The position numbers were made by a program, and so were the translations under genes. Shown piece after piece: positions 34,453-44,345 of a stretch of DNA of 64,000 bases (position 1 is the stretch's first letter; the number at the start of each line of letters is the position of its first letter). Source of the DNA: Muricea muricata (lineage: Eukaryota > Cnidaria > Anthozoa > Malacalcyonacea > Plexauridae); assembly GCA_963855995.1 (NCBI GenBank), contig OY979716.1, positions 86,359,560-86,423,559 on the forward strand, given 5' to 3'. The notes under the pieces were generated by a model, which was not told where the DNA came from, did no database searches, and was given only the letters and a program-made list of their open reading frames with translations.

Positions 34453-36159
34453 GATCCAAAGAAAGCGCGAACATTTGGCCGGGTATTCTGAAATTACTCC
34501 ATGATTTTAGCCATTAAAACAGCAATGTAGCCACATCATTTGTCAACCTTGACATGTTTTATGTCCCATTGCCTGGCCCTTCGATTGTATCGTCTTGTGT
34601 CAATTTCAACCCCACCTTTGCTTGTGGCATTTGGAAGATTTAAGTGGTAATTCCAATCAATTACTCCCAATTGCTTCCTAGCTTTATAGACTCTATAACT
34701 AATGGAAACATTTATACATTGCAAACTTATTTCACAATATAGTAGGTTATGATACAGTTTAAAGATTTTTTTTCCTACCTGAAGGGCACCCTTTTTGGTG
34801 CATACACCAGGCTCAGGCTATTGGCACATTCTATTTCTTCAGTGTGTCTGTTAAGTCAATAGAGTTGCTCATGTTAGATGTATTTACAATGTTCATGTTA
34901 TGATTTGACTTCACCATTTTGCTGTACTTATACTATTTTTTTAGAAAAAGTTCTTACCTGAATCTTGTATAATATTTGAAACTGTCTAATAGTTCAGGAT
35001 TCAAGATAACTTTTTGTAGCTCAACAAAATCCTTGTCGCGCCAATGAAACCAAGGAAGATTTTTGTCATGATCTCCTTGTTCATGGTGGCATTTACCAGC
35101 AAGACAATCATGGTTATTGCATAAATGATGCAGTAATCCTATCCACATGTCCTTTAAATTTGAAAAAACATGTTTAGTTGTGCTTTTCATTTGCCAGCAA
35201 AATTAAAAAAATCAGTATCAAGAATATTAGAAACTTTCATTAGTTTCAATGCTTCAGCATCAAATATTGATTCATCTTTGTGGCATTCACTTGCACAATA
35301 CCAAAAGTGATGAACTATGTGGCTTGACCAATCTTTTATTTTCGCCATTGCTTTAGGTTTACCAAGCTAAAACAAAATAGAATATTTATGGCAGACAGGA
35401 CTGAATACTGGCAAAGTAGTTAATTGTACCAGAAAGTGGAATATTGGCTTATCATACCTTGTCAAGGCACTTCTTTATAGACTTTGCCTTGTGCCCAATG
35501 TCAAGACTGTGTTTCACCTTCTTGAAGTCAGGTTCAGAAATGATAATTATTAAGTTAAGGATGATGTTAAAGTTCATTCTGTATTCTTTGAGCTGCACAG
35601 ATTTTGCACTGATGGTCAAAAATAATGCAGTGTCTGAATACAAGTGAAAGAATAAGCAGGATGCAATGTGCCTCAATGGGTTAATGATTTGTTTTTTTAC
35701 CCAATAATTTCTTTACAGACGACGAGGCATCTGTGAATCACTCAACCACATTTAAGTCTTCTTCAACTTTAGTCAGGGATTTCTTCAATCCTACCTCCAT
35801 GTTCACAGAAACCAGACCAACATGGCGCTTATCCACAATTTGAACATGTAGAATGTATTTACAGCTAACTTCCATTATGAAGTAGCATAAATTCTTTGCA
35901 CTAAAGCCAGGAGAATCCCACTGTCCATCACCACTAAAAATGATATCCTGGCCTTGAAATTCATTCATCAATTCGCCTCTCATCCATTCCCCACCACTCA
36001 TTAACTGCTGGCGGAAGGTACAATTTCTGCATCCTGAAGTAAGAGGATTTGGATATGAAGGCCAAATTAATGCTTTCAGCCAAGCGCTTTACTTTCCCTG
36101 AATTATTTCCGGATAGTAACACAGCTGCACCAATTTGGAGGTTATTCACATACACTGTG

Positions 36160-37701
36160 ACTCACGATATTACTTGTATGAGATATTTAGAGCATTGCTA
36201 TTCATTAATACTTACGAACATCAAAACAAAGTTGTGAGAAGATCTTTACCATGTTGATATTTGATGTTAGTCACATAACTGAATATGGCGTTGTTCCATA
36301 TTTCAGGTGGACCACGCTATTAGTTTTAAAAATATGATAACACGACAGGACATCGTTTTTAACTTAATTGGCAGTGGAAACGACATTCTTTAACCACAAA
36401 CAGCATAGGTAACAACAAGAGAATGTTTTAGCTAGAAAATAAATGAACTTGGTGTCATAGTTGAAGGATTTTTCAAAGATTACGTGGAACGGTGCAAAAG
36501 AGGGATTCTGGACTTCTAAAATGGATAAGAATGCGAGGTATTAGGCGTTTGAAGGAGAACTGTTCGTAAATTATCATGATCAACGTCTATCAACATTTTG
36601 AGAAAGTTTGCTTTGCCATATATCTTCAAAACTAGCAATGATGGATTTCTGGTAAGCAATAATAATTCTAAAAGTATCTCCACTGCTGTCGTGGAATAAA
36701 CGTTTGGCACTGGATTGAGACAAAAATATGCTTGAGAGCACAAGTCGAGACCGACAAGACAGACAAGTCGAGATCAACATGACAATTCCCTAATGCTGGA
36801 AAAGGAACTTCTGATGAAAGGTTTTAGGTACCTGCCAAAGAAGTGGTAGAACGATCATTTAGATCCGTATTATTAGCAACCAACATGTCTTCATATGTGC
36901 CCAAATGTGCAAAAGAGATCTCTGATCCCTATTTCCGCTGTTACCAGCAGAACTCGTTTACGTTAGAACTTTTTTGTTGACTCCTTAGCCTCGCTGGTCA
37001 CATATCATTGAATATCAATAATCTAACCCATGCATGCATTTTCCAAGCTTTATCATGCTGATTTCGTCTGCCCGTCAAAAGGACAAACTTCTGTTGTGCT
37101 CTCAAGCATATTTTTGCCTCAATCAAGTGCCAAACGTTTATTCCACGACAGCAGTGGAGGTACTTTTAGAATTATTATTGCTTACCAGGAATCCATCATT
37201 GCTAGTTTTGAAGGTATATGGCAAAGCAAACTTTCTCAAAATGTTGATAGACGTTGATCATGATAATTTAAGAACAGTGCTCCTTCAAACGCCTAATACC
37301 TCCCACTCTTATCCATTTTAGAAGTCCAGAATCCATCTTTTCCACCGTTCCACGTAATCTTCGAAAAATCCTTGAACTATGACACTAAGTTCGTTTATTT
37401 TATAGCTAAAACATTCTCTTGTTGTTACCTATGCTGTTTTTGGTTAAAGAATGTCGTTTCCACTTCCAATTAAGTTAAAAACGACGTCTTATCGTGTTAT
37501 CATATTTTTAAAACTAATAGCGTGGTCCACCTGGAATATAGAACAGCGCCATATTTTCTCAGTCATGTGACTAGCATCAAATATCAACATGGCAAAGATC
37601 TCCTCACAACTTTGTTTTGATGTTCGTAAGTTTTAATGAATGGCAATGCTCATTTGGAATACGTACGGCATAAATATCTCATACAAGTAATATCGTGAGT
37701 C
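36160..37701. mobile_element. Foldback element (long imperfect palindrome) inside a transposase exon
   Basis: Arms of about 620 bp (36160-36785 and 37045-37701) are reverse complements over nearly their whole length, starting ACTCACGATATTACTTGTAT. A ~260-bp unique spacer separates them. The element interrupts the transposase frame between EVNLLYS and YVNNLQIG, where CACTGT occurs on both flanks (36153-36158 and 37703-37708), a partial duplication. The arms contain matching frames in both orientations but no recognisable protein. Confidence 0.8.
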
Positions 37702-37945
37702 GCACTGTATAGCAGATTTACTTCATGTGAAGAACAGAACCTGAACATGTGTCCAGATTGACAGGAAATGTTTGCAACCAAAGTTGTCCCAACAAGGTGA
37801 TGTGTCACATTTGGGGTGTTAGCACAACCTGGAGTTTGGCAATGCCTTGCAAGTACACCAAGTGGCAAATCCAGGAAACAAATAAACTGTTTTTCAGTGG
37901 CCATCATGAACTCTTCAGGAATGGTGTACTTCTCATCTCCTCTGC

Positions 37946-38245
37946 TTAACTTATGGTGTGGCCCAAATTCAAAGCTGCTGCTTTGTTCTCAGAAGCATCA
38001 CACAATTCATCTTCAGAATCAGTTCCATCATATAATGCTCCTTCAGAATCTAAATCGTCAAAAGCATCATAATATAAATCGTCAAAAGCATCATAATATA
38101 AATCGTCAAAAGCATCATAATATAAATCGTCAAAAGCATCATAATATACCAAATCACCATCACCATCACCATCACCATCACCATCACCATCACCATCACC
38201 ATCATCATCATCATCATCATCATCATCACTCCTGTCAAGAAATAA
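37946..38245 (-). repeat. Acidic-linker exon built from a minisatellite and an ATC microsatellite
   Basis: Four copies of a 24-bp unit (38050-38150, TCGTCAAAAGCATCATAATA core) encode on the minus strand the octapeptide YYDAFDDL. The adjacent (ATC)n/(ACC ATC)n at 38152-38230 encodes Asp and Gly-Asp runs. A TTCTTGACAG acceptor precedes it at about 38236. The whole is an acidic segment between the transposase N-terminus and its FICFLDL block. A 1-nt slip after GGCCACACC is needed to rejoin the next block. Confidence 0.65.
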
Positions 38246-38274
38246 ATTTTTTCATGTTCTGTTTTCATGACTGA

Positions 38275-38945
38275 AATACTGTATGTAGTTTCACATTAAT
38301 GACACAACAATATTAAAAAATAGGTACGCGTAGCGTACATGTAGGTAGCCTCAACGAAGTATTAAGCCAAGGCACTCCAAATTATAATTGTACATTGCTA
38401 AGCATTGTGACCATGCTAAACATGCTGCATGATCGCTATTTTGCAGGTTATGCAAACTAACTGCAATGCTATGTTTGATGTATGCAAAAGGACTTCTTTT
38501 TGAAATAGGTGCATGCTAGTCTAGATTCGGTACAAAAAACCTCCACATAAGGTATAAGGAATTAAAGCTTTTGTTGTAGTTAAGCTATGCCACAATGCAT
38601 TAATGCACTCTCCTGACAAAAGGTGCGCCAGTAAATATATACGTTGGACACAGTAAACGAACAGTTACATGAGCATATTTAAATACACCAATTAGATCAT
38701 ATAAAGTACACTATGTAGAGAACGTATGTACAACATCGTAGCTAATATCAATTTTACGAGTGTGATTTACACATATACACTATTTTTTACAAGAGAGAGA
38801 ATATAGAAAAATGAAACAAAATGGAAGAAGTAAACACAAAGACATAAACGACATGTTGGACAATACAATACAAACAATTTAACACACAAGAAAGGAGCAA
38901 GGTTCCAGGATAGCGGCAAACATGAACAGATTTGAAGGATAGAAG
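38275..38945. other. Unassigned inserted DNA in the copy I transposase
   Basis: AT-rich. It contains AGGTACGCGTAGCGTACATG at 38321, a short motif also seen in variants near 25319 and 56155. No gene seen. Confidence 0.4.
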
Positions 38946-39909
38946 GATAAATTAATCAGCTACTATAGTTTGATATGAGTAAACCATTTGTCTCTTATGT
39001 TGTTCAATAAAAGCCTTCGTAAATTTGTCATCCTTTCGTATATGGAATAACTTGGCTTTACGAAACATACAATCACAGTATGAACGCACGGCTTGTTTGG
39101 GTGGCTCATTCTTGAATTGTTTAGCACAAAGTTGCTTCGTCTTTGACAAGTATCGGTAAGCATGATGTAGATAGCTTTCCAAACGATACGATAAATCTGG
39201 TATGAATGAATTTGTTTGATTGACAATATCTGTATCACCATCAATTGGTTAGATACAATGGTACAAGATCATTAATCCCAAAGTGATGGAAGGTTGTTTG
39301 CAAAGTTTATTGACAATTATCACATTTGTCCGTCTCAGAATCAGTTATTATTGAATCCCATCATACTTCATTTAAACCATGCTTAAGTGTCACATGTGGA
39401 GGACTATTTTCACTCATATGTGGTGCCCCTGAAAAGGAATTACCATATTGCAAATTAAAAGCATGGTTGTCTATGTTTACAAACTCTGGGACATTGGTTA
39501 ATAATAAATAACTCTTATTTATACTTTGGCTGATAATACCATACAAACTGTTGCCACATATTAAAATTGAGTTTAGCATCAATCCATCTCAAATATTTAC
39601 TGATTTAATTTCCTTGCACACAATTGCATACAATGACACACACTGTTTACTAGCATTTATACCAAACATTTATTCATTACCTTGATTAAAATCAACATGG
39701 ACAGTATAAGTGGGATCAACTATACCATTTATAGTTCTAGGTCCTGGAGTTTCCTCAACATCATTCAAAAGTCTAATAATAATGGCACATAAACAGCATG
39801 ATAACATACCATTTGTACATACCAATGGCATATTTCTCCGTTGCCTTTTTCCTTCTTTAATTGGCTTTTGAGATAAGGAAAATAAAATGTATTTAAGTAT
39901 ATAAAACAT
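38946..39909 (-). pseudogene. 2A-like motif followed by a UL36/C76-like cysteine-peptidase fragment of a mobile element
   Basis: On the minus strand 39670-39909 encodes a short hydrophobic leader, then RLLNDVEETPGPRTINGIV and DPTYTVHVDFNQGNE. After a stop, the same frame continues with FGINASKQCVSLYAIV, then GNSLYGIISQSINKSYLL and LTNVPEFVNIDNHAFNLQY, ending near 39358. DVEETPGP resembles the 2A ribosome-skipping motif (normally NPGP). The K-Q-C-V-S-L block and GNSLY resemble the catalytic-Cys half of the herpesvirus-tegument-type deubiquitinase fold known from several eukaryotic transposons. The Asp-His half is not seen. A further open stretch (38946-39182) has no assigned family. Stops make it non-functional. 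Confidence 0.55.
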
Positions 39910-40318
39910 TAATAATATTTAATTCCAAAGTTTACCTTTAAGGTAATGTAGTCTATTACGACAATGTATAAAATTGTGGTGTGATCCAATCCTTGAGCAA
40001 TATACTTCTATGCTTACACCCATATTTGTTTGGAATTTAGTGTAAATCAGTCTGTTTATAATAATCAGTTTCAGTGGTACAATTGTCTATAATCTCATCA
40101 GTTATGTATGCCCAGCAAGTAGGCAGGCAGTTTTGTTTTGATTCCAGCAATGCTGGGTAATATTTGAATATACTGCACAATGGCTAGGTCTAATACTTTG
40201 ATATACCTGCAAAATGGCTAGGTCAGTTTGAATACCTGCACAATAGCAAGGTCTAATATTGGTACATGGCATTTCACATGAATGAGTGCCTGATCTAAGA
40301 CCAGCGCGAGCAACAATG

Positions 40319-40390
40319 GCTCCTTTCTATTTGACTCTTGTGAGATACGTGAACACAACACGTATAGTGCCGGAGAAAAAGTCAGTGCAG
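40319..40390 (+). CDS. Possible first exon, unknown gene
   Basis: ATG at 40319 opens MAPFYLTLVRYVNTTRI and VPEKKSVQ, and meets a perfect CAG|GTAAGT donor after 40390. No downstream exon could be matched. It may belong to another transposon inserted in copy I. Confidence 0.3.
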
Positions 40391-40410
40391 GTAAGTTTGC
40401 CTCGTGCAAT

Positions 40411-40455
40411 CATAGACAATCCAGAAGACAGAAGATGTCTTCTGGATTGTCTATG
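40411..40455. repeat. Perfect 20-bp hairpin
   Basis: CATAGACAATCCAGAAGACA, then the 5-nt loop GAAGA, then the exact reverse complement. It lies 20 bp downstream of a splice donor consensus. Confidence 0.9.
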
Positions 40456-41689
40456 GTGCAATATACAGTATATAAACATTTGTAGGCTCTTGAAATCAAT
40501 GAACTGTGATCAAAATGTTTGATCACAGCAGACAAAGAGCGATGAAATACAACAAAAGTATTGTTTCGAATACAAAATACCACCTACCTTTAGTTTAAAT
40601 ATGAAAATTCCTCTCAAAAAATCTCCTCGACGCTCACTTGTTGTGAACATGAAATTATGTCGATCAATTTTCAGCAATGTCACTCCGGGTGCGTTACGAC
40701 AATTTTCCGAAAGCCATAACGAACCCCAGATCGGAAACTGTTTGCTAAATCGACGCTCACCGAAGATGTGGACATACATTTATTTCTTACCACACTTTTC
40801 AGCTATAACATAGTGGTTAGCTGCGCATGCGGGGCTACCCACAAAAACTTTACTCACCACAACTCGAGTTCATCACAATTTTCTTCATCATTTAGCATTT
40901 CAATTGCTGAGGCAGTGTTGTCATGTAATCTACTACAAAGCTTTCCTATAGACTAGTAAAATCTTTTGGTATTTGACAAATATAAAAAGCATGGCACAAT
41001 GAGGACATTGTTACAAGTTAATGAGTTAATGGAAGATAATGCCATCAAACAGTTGTACCATACAAACTTACACAACTTGATTATGCCACTGGTATGATAA
41101 AAACATAATATTTACCCAATGCTCTCAACTGAAACAGTTTCTTTGGAATCATTCTCTATTTCATCATCTGAGAACATTGACACATTTGCTCTGTTTATGA
41201 TGTAATCTTGGGCATCTTGCTCACCAACAAAACTATAACACATAAAGAATCGGTAACTTAATTATAAACAGTTGATAAAAAAGAATACTAACTTTAAGAT
41301 TAATAATTGGGACAAATATCAAGTATATAGTAAAACATAATGACTGCACTTGCCTCAAGTGAAAGGCATCAAAAACAGCATAATCTATGTCCATCTGGGG
41401 ACTATCATCATCCCGGACATGTTCAGGTGCTTCGCCTTGGTATATAGATGACTCGACAGGAACGAGGTCAGGGGCATCCTCACGAGCTACTTTTGAGGGT
41501 GTCGATGTTCTTATTCCTAAGTGCATCAAATTTTATCAATACAAACACTAAAAATAATTTGTCAAAGTCAAAATTTATTTTGCTTTGCACTGCGTCAGTT
41601 TGATAAGAGTACATGAATTTTTACAGAGAGTTTAGAGTAAAGATCATCGTATTTATAAGTATATGATATTAAAGTGCATATACATAATC

Positions 41690-42290
41690 ACCACTTTTTC
41701 CCAAAAAATTCGCCTTGACGAGACGATTCGAATGATATATACCATTCTTCGAATGGATTAAATACTTCCAGAGATATTTTGCTTCAAACATGCCAAAAAA
41801 TGAGTTTTTTGAAATCATGACCGGGAGAAAAGAGGCTGGGAACGAATAGGCTTTGTGATGTCATAGGGGGAACAGAAGTAAATTGACACATATTGTTTTA
41901 CTATAATTTTCGCTTGCATTTCGAAGAAAGCTATCAAAATTTCCAACTTAATTTTGTTTTGCAAGAGAATGTCGACTTCAGAATTATCTGCAGATGAATC
42001 CCAATCATCAGGAAGCTCTGAAATTACATTGTCAGATTTTGAACAAGAGATAGAAGAGTTTGAAATGCTTTCGGATGGGTCTGTGAGTTGTGGCCAAAGC
42101 TTGCTTGATGAAAGCGAAAAAGCAAGCTGCTTATGTGCGCCTGTACCGTACGATGATGAACCATTGTCACACGCTGAATGGGTAGAAAAATATAAGGAAA
42201 AGAAGGAAAAAAGCAAGGTGATTGAAAGTCAAGCACTTCAGGGTCGATTAGAGGGCAGAGGTCCCATCAGTGACTGGTGAGTTGACGGAG
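41690..42290 (+). pseudogene. Left end and first exon of a P2X7-ballast-type transposon (copy H)
   Basis: The ATG at 41969 opens MSTSELSADESQSSGSSEIT and an acidic stretch, then YDDEPLSHAEWVEKYKEKKE. It ends GPISDW at a GTGAGT donor (42280). The exon has the same layout as the 59.3-kb copy (MSDSDLSDTFDG ... CSDEPLADESWVEEYERR ... DSW|donor), so the next exon should start with the C-x-C-G-x-C cluster. That exon is absent before the MULE at 42872. The 280 bp upstream (about 41690-41968) has the spacing and TTC(C)GAGATAT-type block seen in the TIR of copy A. Confidence 0.65.
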
Positions 42291-42299
42291 TTCATATTT

Positions 42300-42871
42300 C
42301 CATTGTAAACAAATATACCCACGTTTTTGACCCCTCATGTTTTTGAATTGTTTGAAGATTGAAATGCAAATATCATTCTTTTTGTATCTCCGAATGCAGA
42401 TATATTGTTATCGTGCGCGTGCTGTTAGCTGTTACTGTTAGCTTGTAGCCAATCACCGAATGCGTAAATTAGAAATAGCCAATAGTCGAGAATATAACAT
42501 TAAAATGACGTATTACTTAATGATCATTCAGACCATAATATGTTTAACTGGAGTGATTTTCCAAATTCTAAAATGGCGTGTGCCAAGACTGTTAAAGAGT
42601 GAAGAGTTAAGCCAAACTGGACAAGGACTGCTAAGGTTTATTGAACTGAAGGCTTTTCGTAGCGTGACTAGATGTTCTATTTCTATTGTAAATATGTCTA
42701 AGCAAGATGATGGTTCGACAACTGGGGAAATATTGCATCGGTTGTATTACCATCTGTAAATTACAACAGTCAACAAACCGATTTGACAGAAGCAGTGACA
42801 TTGATACAATGATAATAAAGGTACAATAACAACATGGACTACATGTATGTAATTTTTAGGAGTCCAGTTAA
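42300..42871. other. Unassigned sequence before the MULE
   Basis: No recognisable coding region; the frame at 42460-42759 has no family resemblance. The last ten bases (42862-42871, GTCCAGTTAA) are the left target-site duplication of the MULE. Confidence 0.5.
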
Positions 42872-43178
42872 GGGTAAGGATAAAACGCGGATACGGATGC
42901 GGAACGGAGCGGATTGACGGAACGGATATGAGGATAAAACGCGGAGCGGATATGAGGATAAAACGCGGAGCGGATATGAGCATAAAACGCGGAGCGGATA
43001 TGGGGATAAAACGCGGAGCGGATATGAGGATAAAACGCGGATGGGTTGCTTTTTTGTTTAAATCTTTTTCGAAAACATGTTATGGTACTTGATAAAACAG
43101 AATTCGCTGCCATGTTTCAGTTGATTTAAATGGGTTGGGGAATTATGTAGACCTGCTATCTCTATTTTTTCAGATTAT
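42872..43178 (+). repeat. Left TIR of the MULE with internal tandem array
   Basis: 307 bp. From about 42925 to 43031 it holds five copies of a 24-bp unit (core GGATAAAACGCGGAGCGG). The inner part (ATGGGTTGCTTTTTTG, then AAATCTTTTTCGAAAACATG) is shared with the right TIR down to TAGACCTGCTATCT and AGATTATT. Confidence 0.92.
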
Positions 43179-43380
43179 TGTGTATATTGAGAGTATTGAC
43201 TCTAAACCTTTTACTAGTCCCGTATTCACCCTGTGTTAGAAGTAGTCTACCGAAATGCGACAATTACCCTACACTGACCGTTAAGGTTTACCAAATATTT
43301 CTTTGTGCCGCTACATTTTATATTACCTTTGTCAAAATCTTTATTATCTGTTTTCAGTTAGACAGTTACGGCAGAACACC

Positions 43381-43564
43381 CAGGGCCGTCGCTGAAACGT
43401 TAATTGGGGGGGGGGTGTGCATATTCATGTCTTCATATTCTGCCCGACGAGTTTCTTTTCAAATGATATTCAAATTTCTCAATTTGAAAAGAAATCTGTC
43501 AGGCAAAACATGAATATATGAATAGGCGCCCCCTCCCCCAATTAACGTTCTAGCGACGGCCCTG
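43381..43564. mobile_element. hAT-like MITE with poly-G/poly-C arms, 8-bp TSD
   Basis: The ends are CAGGGCCGTCGCT and AGCGACGGCCCTG. Each is followed inwards by AACGTTAATTGGGGGG or its complement. AGAACACC is repeated exactly on both sides (43373-43380, 43565-43572). It is non-coding, 184 bp, and nested in the MULE. Confidence 0.88.
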
Positions 43565-43954
43565 AGAACACCCGTGTTTGGGCATTTAATGAAAAGTGTC
43601 CAATGAAATATTTGAAACATTAAAATATTAAAAAATCGTTCGTTTGTTTGATTACTCTAGCTATTGTTCAAATTGTTCAATAAAATAACAATATTGGCAC
43701 AGAGTAGTACTCTGTGATATTGGTGTTTAGTATTCTATAATTACAGTACATTATAAAACATTTACTAACACAACGGCATTGGTCAGAGTGTCTCAAAGAA
43801 AACTTAACGCCCATGAATTAACTAATTATTATAAAAAAATAATTGTTAGACGAACTTAACGTATTTATGAATTTAAAATGTACACTAATTAATATGTATG
43901 GTGGGGAACACCCTGTAATTTACGTTTAACATGAAAACGCTACGGTAAAATGCT

Positions 43955-44118
43955 CAGTAGCGTAGCCAGCCCGACGAATTAGTCCCGCTATGCAAATATT
44001 TTCCTGTTCATTGACTGTGAAAACAATTAATGTCTAAAGAAATAAATAATGATAATAATTTGAAAATAACTTGAAATTTGCATAGCGGGACTAAACTGTC
44101 GGGCTGGCTACGCCACTG
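43955..44118. mobile_element. hAT-like MITE with 8-bp TSD
   Basis: CAGTAGCGTAGCCAGCCCGA and TCGGGCTGGCTACGCCACTG form the ends. They continue inwards through TAGTCCCGCTATGCAAAT and its complement. The flanks AAAATGCT and AAAATGAT are a one-mismatch 8-bp duplication. Confidence 0.88.
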
Positions 44119-44126
44119 AAAATGAT

Positions 44127-44345
44127 TGTTCATGGTAAAAGCAAAAATACCAATCTGAAAAACAAAACATATCGTGATAACTATACGTAACTACTGTATA
44201 CTTAATAAATTACGAGCAATAAAGAAACCTATACAGTGTTAATATTTTATACACTGCATGTGCACTATCAAATGTACTTTTTAACATATCTGCAGGCAAT
44301 ACTAAACAGGGGTTAGTTGGCATTAGCTACCAATTTTCGGACAAA
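44127..44345. other. 3' flank of the MULE gene
   Basis: AT-rich sequence downstream of the gene's stop codon (the gene is on the minus strand). No other gene is visible between the MITEs and the stop. Confidence 0.5.

Larger units (their letters stand above)
32871..34530. mobile_element. Inverted-repeat-bounded element with internal palindrome and minisatellite
   Basis: TAATTTCAGAATACCTGGCC near 32885 is mirrored by GGCCGGGTATTCTGAAATTA near 34478. A second direct-like copy, CATAACTTTAGAATACCGGC, lies near 33884. Inside are a palindromic MITE at 32988-33123 and GTAGCCA-type tandem repeats. No ORF of note. The element separates the convergent copy E ballast gene and the transposase C-terminus at 34.5 kb, so it probably inserted between them. 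Confidence 0.55.
34536..41523 (-). pseudogene. DDE transposase of the GDGxxDSPG type (THAP/Kolobok-like), copy I, with insertions
   Basis: Minus-strand exons from right to left: 41233-41523 (GIRTSTPSKV, acidic), 37946-38245 (acidic repeats), 37690-37930 (KQFICFLDL ... CQTPGC), 36001-36155 (NNLQIGAAVLLSG), 35700-36000, 35452-35520, 35210-35370, 34954-35190 and 34536-34724. Key motifs are IIFSGDGQWDSPGFSAKN (first Asp of the DDE core), FTDASSSVKKLL, HSLDIGHKAKSIKK (usual WH replaced by GH), HHFWYCASEC, LLHHLCNNHDC and a C-terminal VIDWNYHLNL. The THAP exon expected at the N-terminus is not found. Insertions at 36.16-37.70 kb and about 38.3-41.2 kb split it. It is convergent with the copy E ballast gene, as in the 59-64 kb copy. 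Confidence 0.75.

Noticed and set aside
38050-38150. CRISPR-like array of 24-bp repeats
   Set aside because: The units are directly adjacent with no spacers and encode a peptide repeat; the genome is eukaryotic.
37816-38274. Plus-strand poly-His frame
   Set aside because: It is the reverse of the Asp/Gly-Asp linker repeat of the minus-strand transposase.
39740-39770. Viral origin for the 2A-like motif
   Set aside because: 2A-like sequences are common in animal retroelements and other transposons. Nothing else viral is present nearby.
40510-40813. Overlapping open frames on both strands near 40.6 kb as a gene
   Set aside because: No recognisable motif, no supporting splice partners, and both strands are equally open.
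42872-43178. Treating the GGATAAAACGCGG array as an isolated minisatellite
   Set aside because: It recurs inverted at 54.9 kb with exact 10-bp flanking duplications, so it is part of the MULE TIR.
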